Source: Zarea fungicola
Lineage: Eukaryota; Ascomycota; Sordariomycetes; Hypocreales; Cordycipitaceae
Assembly: GCA_900169235.1 (NCBI GenBank)
Contig: FWCC01000066.1
Location: 124,001 to 188,000 of the forward strand
Direction of reading: 5' to 3'
Length of the DNA: 64,000 bases
Part shown: positions 58,948 to 64,000 of the stretch, one piece after another
Layout of the letters: the number at the start of each line of letters is the position of its first letter
Numbering within the stretch: position 1 is the first letter of the stretch
Translations under genes and position numbers: made by a program
Notes under the pieces: model-generated
The model's input: the letters and a program-made list of their open reading frames with translations, nothing else
The model's database searches: none
Told to the model about the DNA's origin: nothing

Positions 58948-60695
58948 ATGCCTTCTCGCACTCAATGTTCCTCAAATTGGTCGCCGAGCTCATGTGATGG
59001 CATCGCTCGGCCTAAGCGCACCCGCGCTGGAATGCCAAAAGTACGAACTGGATGCATCACTTGGTAAGTCCGGACGATGGTAGTATTCGTAGCGGATAGC
59101 GACTAACTGGACATTTCGCTTTAGCAAGTAAGGCTACCAAGCAATTGAAGCCCAATTCGTCCACACTCTAACCACAACGTAGAATCCGCCGTGTGAAATG
59201 CGACGAAGCAGCACCATCGTGTAAACGCTGCACCTCCACCGGACGCAAATGCGACGGCTACGGCCCTCTACCCAGGAAAGCCAGTCCCTCCTCGTCCTTG
59301 TGCTGCTTTGGCACCGTAACCTGCGCCCCGAAGCGCCCATACACACTCCTCCGGCCGCTCATGGCCGACATCCCGGGGACCAGCACAGAGCGCATGCATT
59401 TCCATCGCTTCCGCGTCATCGGCGAGGAGGCCCTCGGCATACGGCACGTCCACAGCGGCCTCTTCTGGCGACAGATTGTACCGCAGTACTGCGCCGAGGT
59501 GCCCGCCGTCAGGCACGCCTACATCTCGCTGTCGGCCGCGCACCTCCACTTTCACGTCGCAGGGAACAAGCCTACTACGACAGATGCCGCCGGGTGGTGC
59601 TCCCGTTCCGTGATGAGCAAGGAAGAGCGCTTTATCCTGCAACAATACAATCTGGCCCTGGAGAACATGGGACGTGACTGCAACAGCAGTGGAGGCGGTG
59701 GCGGCGGCGGCGGCGGCGGCACCAAACTACCTCTCCGGCGACGGTACGGCATCACCATGATGTGCTGCGTCGCCTTCTTCTGCATGGAGATGCTGCGGGG
59801 CCATGTGCGCGCGGCCCTCGCCCATTTGCGGCACGGCATCCGCATGATGGCCGAGATGCCCGAGGACGTGGCGGACATTCTGCACAACCCGGCGAAATGG
59901 AGCCGGGGGCTGGACACGTCGCATGTGCGCGTCGCGTACATGATGTCACTGCTGCGGCGGTGGGAGGTCGCCGTGGGCCATTTGGTGGACGGGTTCGAGC
60001 CGGTGCTTGCGGCGCAGGCGTATGAGACGAGACGGGTCATGATGCAGCAGCAGCAGCAGGGACTCGCCATCTCGGCGCGCTCGGTGGAGGAGGTGCAGGA
60101 TGCTGTAGAGGATTTCTGTCAGGATGTGAAGGCATTGGTCTGGTTGGCGCGCAGTAGCACGACCAACAGCAGTCATCACCATCATCAACATCATCGCCAT
60201 GGAGATGGCGATTTGTACTGGCGTGACCCGATGAATCGACTGCAGTACTGGGTGCTCAAGCAGCGCTGCGACAGAATTGGGGAGCTTTTTGCGGCGCACC
60301 AGGACGGCGGTGGGTGTAGCTACCGCCGAGGAACGCGTGAATACCGTTCCATACAGGTTGGTTTACTGAGGTATCGTGTTGATGCGCTGGCTCTAGATCT
60401 GCTGCCGTTTGAGGGTGCGCAGGTGCTGTCACCATACGCTGAGGCGGAGCGCATACAGGAGCTGGTGGCCGTCGCAGAGAAGATCCGGGCAGTCCATAGC
60501 AGCAGTTGTAGCGATGCAGCCGCGGCGGAAGAAGCATCACATGCCGATGTTGGTGTCATACCGACGCTTCATGCGATAGTAAAGCACTGTAGAGATGCGG
60601 CAACGAGGAAGAGGGTGCTGTTTTTGATACACCAGTGGCCAACGAGTGGGAGCTTCTGGGACGGGCCGGTGATGCGAGCGGTGCCAGCATTCTAG
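58948..60695 (+). CDS. Zn2Cys6 transcription factor with a 3-nt micro-exon, 543 aa
   Basis: Exons 58948-59063, 59125-59127 and 59183-60695 give 544 codons. The zinc cluster C36, C39, C46, C53, C56, C63 is complete only if the 3-nt exon CAA is included: it supplies the last base of Cys39 and the first two of Lys40. Joining the outer exons directly makes a TGA; keeping either intron also stops the frame. Both introns (61 and 55 nt) have GT..AG ends and good branch points (GACTAAC, CTCTAAC). The C-terminal domain is rich in Gly, Gln and His tracts (glycine run at about 171-180; QQQQ, HHHHQHHRHG) and contains typical middle-homology helices. Its target genes are unknown; Seh1 lies downstream on the same strand. 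Confidence 0.8.
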
Positions 60696-61048
60696 TGGTG
60701 CGAGGCTAGATGACGATATAAATTAGTAGAAGCATTTTGAAGAAGCATAAAATCTACTCACGCTTTATTTTTTCATCATTGCATTCATATTATTTGCATG
60801 GACGTGACTCAAAGTGATGCCGTCTGTCGGTGTTTGCCTCCGACATGGTGGGCAGTCAATCTGAAGCTCCCCCACATTGTCGCATCGTAAATCGTAGCTT
60901 CCTCTGAACCTCAACTCCTGCATCACCTCGTCGCATCAATCAAATCAGCCCTTCACGCCAGCCAATTGGTCACAATAACGCACTAGCTTCACCAAATTAC
61001 ACAAAACTCGTACTGTAACCGGGAAACAATCAAAGCGCGCCACCCACC
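60696..61048. other. Intergenic, promoter of Seh1
   Basis: A short gap between two same-strand genes; no other feature. Confidence 0.5.
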
Positions 61049-62641
61049 ATGGCACACTCGCGGCCGCACTCGCCCGTCGACGAGAAGCAGCAGCAGCAGC
61101 CGTTTGAGCTCAACCTGCAGCACGGCCACAAAGACCTCGTCCAGGCCGTCGCCTTCAACACCTACGGCGACCGCTGCGCGACGGGCTCCGTCGACGGCAA
61201 GATTCGTGTCTTTAACCGGCACAAGGATGGGACGTGGCGAATCTGCGACACGTGGACAGCGCATGGTGGACCAGTTCTTGAGGTATCACTTGCCTCTCCC
61301 TCTCCCTCTCCCCTCTCTGCTCTGTGCACTCTACAAAATTGCTAATCGCTACTTGTTAAAAAAAAAAAACAGCTCCAATGGCTCCCCGCTACTGTATATC
61401 CTAACGTCCTCGCCTCCCTCGGCATCGAGGGCTGGTTCCGCCTCTGGGCCGAAGACCCGTCCGCCACACCGGGCCGTCGATTCTGTTCGGGACGCACCTC
61501 GACCGGCCGTCCCATCTTTGACACGCGCTCCTCCCGGAGTAACAATAATAACAATGCCAACATCCCTGGCGGCAGTAGCAACAGCAATACAGGCATCGTC
61601 CACAGCAGCACCAACCCGACGTCAAGCAGCACATACCGCTCCTTTTCCATGAAGCACAACGACGAGACCAAGCACACGTACCTGGCCCTCCTCACCACGT
61701 CGGGCCGCCTCGTCGTGTACGAGACGGAGCAGCCCGAGGCCATCAACGACTACACGCTCATAGACGAGTTCCTGACCATCCCGCAGCGGCCGCAGCGGGG
61801 CGAGGAGACGTCGTTCAAGTGCGTCTTTGACCCCAACCCAGAGCCGTGCTACACGGCCCTCCGCGCCGGCGTGCCCACGGACGCGCTGGGGCTGGCCGTG
61901 GCCGCCATGGACGTGGTCAAGATTTACCGCTCGCGCGACGTCGTCAGCGCCTCGTACGGCGTCGACGTGGTGCGCAAGGAATTTTACCTCGCCGTCGAGG
62001 TCGCCGACGGGCACCACCGGGGTCTCGTGCGGGACATTGCGTGGGCGCCGGGCAACATTCGCGGCTACGACATGGTGGCGACGGCGTGCCAGGACGGGTA
62101 CGCGCGCGTGTTTCGGATCGACACACCCATGGAGGGGGATAGCAAGGAAAAGAAGAATAACGGTTGGGCGGTGAGCGAGCTGGTCACGCCAGAGAAATCA
62201 TGGATGATGCAGCACCGTCGGCATCATGTCAAGTCGGCCTCTGGATCGACGCCGTCGTCGACGTCGCCTACAAAGGAGGACGAGAAGCAACGACATCAGC
62301 ATCATCCATCGACGCTGAGCGCCAGTTTGGCGAATAAAGCAAATAGTACTAATAGCACCGCGACGAATAGCGTTGCCGGCGCAGCTACTACAGATACGCG
62401 TCTACGGGCGGGCGGCAGCGGTGGTGGCGGCCACGGCTCCATACGGCACACAGTCAGGGAGATTTCAAAGCTGGACAACCACCGGACGCCCGTGTGGCGG
62501 GTCGGTTTTGACGACGACGGGCAGATTCTGGGGACGACGGGGGATGATGGGAAGTTGCTGTGCTATCGGCAGACGCCGGATGGGAGCTGGGCCAAGAGTG
62601 CAGAGATGGTCATGATGAAGACGCGCATGGCGGCGCCGTGA
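61049..62641 (+). CDS. SEH1: Nucleoporin Seh1 (WD40), 500 aa
   Basis: Two exons (61049-61282 and 61373-62641; 90-nt intron ending in a poly-A-CAG acceptor) give 501 codons. The N-terminus shows the Seh1-type first blade: HKDLVQAVAFNTYGDRCATGS, then KIRVFNRHKDG and a WTAHGGPVLELQW transition. Later blades include RGLVRDIAWAPGNI and TPVWRVGFDDDGQILGTTGDDG. Seh1 sits in the Nup84/Nup107 Y-complex of the nuclear pore and in the SEA/GATOR complex controlling TORC1. The protein is longer than yeast Seh1 (349 aa) owing to Ser/Asn-rich inserts (about 120-150 and 270-345), as in other filamentous fungi. Conserved housekeeping gene. Confidence 0.88.
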
Positions 62642-63450
62642 GGGACAGTAAATAGGGCTGGCTGATGGATGATGAATAGGGAAAGGCAAATGGTTGTTGC
62701 GAGGGACGAATTGTATTATTTATTACATATACCTAAACTGATTTCTTGCTGCGAGAGACGAAACTGTATTAGTTATTACATATACCTAAACTGATTTTCG
62801 GGAGTACTGAGGGAATATCAAGAGCTTTCTTTTTTAAAGCAGCTCAGGATTAAAATACATTCCAGGTTAGAAGAAATGCTGAGCTGGATGAGTACATTAG
62901 GACACCATGAATTGTGGACAAAAAGCTAATTGACCCAGTAACTATAGTTACCTCACGAGTTGCAACAAATTTGATCGTGTGGGGTGATATATTCATGGCA
63001 GTCAAGCTACCTAAAAGACAAGCAATAGTAATTATCTTTGCATGCATGCAACAAAAAACGCTCCCCTGTCATAACACGCAACCTCTGGAAACCATCTCCG
63101 TCTTCTTTAGCAGAGAAGGGAAAGCTGCGGTTTGTTTTATAAAAAGACAAAAAAAAAAGAACTCCTAATCCATAAAACGCCCTATTCATGATGATTTTTG
63201 GACAATTTCTGTATCCGTATTCCAATGCGCAATAAACAAGGATTGGACATAGCTACATCACAGACGTGCTGAGTCGTGGTGGGCTTGGTGGTGGGTTAGG
63301 TGAGAGAGGTGGCATGTGACGAGACACTAAAAAAGTGTAGACATCCCACTTCACCGCCCCCAGCTTGCCACCTGCGCTTCTTCGTCGACTTTTCCTCCCG
63401 CAAGATTAAATGGCCATGACCATGCTCAACAGTTACACAGGCAGAGTCGC
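62642..63450. other. Intergenic with tandem duplication
   Basis: No gene. A 52-bp duplication lies at about 62699-62798. Confidence 0.5.
62699..62798. repeat. Tandem duplication, 52-bp unit x 2
   Basis: Two adjacent copies start GCGAGGGACGAA and GCGAGAGACGAA, and share ATTACATATACCTAAACTGATTT. They lie in the 3' flank of SEH1 and differ at a few sites, so the duplication is fairly recent. Confidence 0.85.
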
Positions 63451-64000
63451 TTAGGCAGCATCAGCGCTGGCAATAGGCTGAATGACCTTTGTGACCTGGG
63501 AGCCGGCGCGGACGATGCGCTGGCCGGTCGAGTCGTTGACGTAGGAGACGTCCTTGTTCTCAAACTGGGCGCGCTTCCAAATCTCAACCTCGCAGCCGCC
63601 ACGGAGGACGCCGACGCGCATGGTGGAGAGGAGGTTGTGGGCGGCGTTGGAGTGCAGGTAGACGCCGCCGTTGAAGATGGCGGTGGCGTCCTTGCCAATG
63701 GCGGAGCTGATGAGGGCCTTGCCACCGGGGTGGTCCTTGATGAAGTCGGTGACGTCGTGGATGACACCGGCAATGGCGACGAGGGCCTTGCCGTTCTTGG
63801 AGTCGGCGACAAAGTCATCCCAGTTGACGACGGGGAGCTGCTCGAGGGGCGTGCCCCAGTCGAGGCCGGAGCGCTTCTGGTCGAGCTTCTTCTGGAGCTG
63901 CTGGACGCGGCCCTTTTCAATCTCGTTGGAGCGGAACTGCTTGAGGTCGTAGGCGAGGCCGAGGGACTTCCAGACGCAGATGGCCCACTTGGTGGGATCG
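63451..64000 (-). CDS. OLE1: Stearoyl-CoA (delta-9) desaturase, C-terminal part, runs off the window
   Basis: The reading frame enters from the right edge (no start inside the window) and ends at TAA at 63451-63453. It encodes the C-terminal part of an acyl-CoA desaturase: a [25 protein letters not shown] segment after the last histidine box, a charged linker, and a cytochrome b5 domain with the haem-binding HPGGKALI motif (the second haem histidine lies in LHSNAAHN). Ole1-type enzymes put the first double bond into palmitoyl and stearoyl chains in the endoplasmic reticulum; the fused b5 domain supplies electrons. Codon use is strongly biased (C-ending), as expected of a highly expressed gene. 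Confidence 0.92.
   Translation of the reverse strand, partial: DPTKWAICVWKSLGLAYDLKQFRSNEIEKGRVQQLQKKLDQKRSGLDWGTPLEQLPVVNWDDFVADSKNGKALVAIAGVIHDVTDFIKDHPGGKALISSAIGKDATAIFNGGVYLHSNAAHNLLSTMRVGVLRGGCEVEIWKRAQFENKDVSYVNDSTGQRIVRAGSQVTKVIQPIASADAA

Overview
The window is nuclear DNA of a filamentous ascomycete. Protein-coding genes carry short introns (46-115 nt) with GT..AG ends and RCTRAC-like branch points, and the gene families are fungal: Zn2Cys6 regulators, HET-domain and ankyrin proteins, a homeobox-C2H2 regulator, and a desaturase fused to cytochrome b5. Family content suggests Sordariomycetes, probably Hypocreales; that placement is inference. I rebuilt many gene models across introns by reading frame, splice signals and family motifs.

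Layout: (1) 1-6.4 kb: a small hypothetical gene, a 987-residue ankyrin protein with two C-terminal membrane helices, then repeat-rich DNA with no gene. (2) 6.4-19 kb: a compact run of enzyme, transporter and regulator genes: ornithine cyclodeaminase/mu-crystallin family protein, 2-oxoglutarate/Fe(II) oxygenase, MFS transporter, D-2-hydroxyacid dehydrogenase, sulfotransferase-like P-loop protein, Zn2Cys6 regulator, alpha/beta hydrolase. It looks like a small catabolic or biosynthetic cluster without a PKS or NRPS backbone, and I do not recognise it. (3) 19-39 kb: a gene-poor accessory stretch with a solo LTR carrying a perfect target-site duplication, two inverted paralogues of an unrecognised secreted protein (one frameshifted), an ankyrin-HET fusion lacking the usual middle of the HET region, an MFS transporter, and a 97-residue secreted protein with ten cysteines. 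(4) 39-50 kb: mostly conserved genes: homeobox/C2H2 regulator, AhpD-like protein, a 76-residue protein, a cyclin, and tRNA-Phe(GAA) with an intron. (5) 50-58 kb: three members of a small cysteine-rich family sharing a GW-x-CC-x-C core, interleaved with a Zn2Cys6 regulator and a FAD oxidoreductase that converge. (6) 58-64 kb: a Zn2Cys6 regulator whose zinc cluster appears to need a 3-nt micro-exon, the nucleoporin Seh1, and the 3' end of a stearoyl-CoA desaturase running off the window.

The most unusual items are the 6.4-19 kb gene set, the GW-CC cysteine-rich family, the secreted paralogue pair, the ankyrin-HET fusion and the micro-exon. All functional statements rest on motif recognition by eye; no database search was run.
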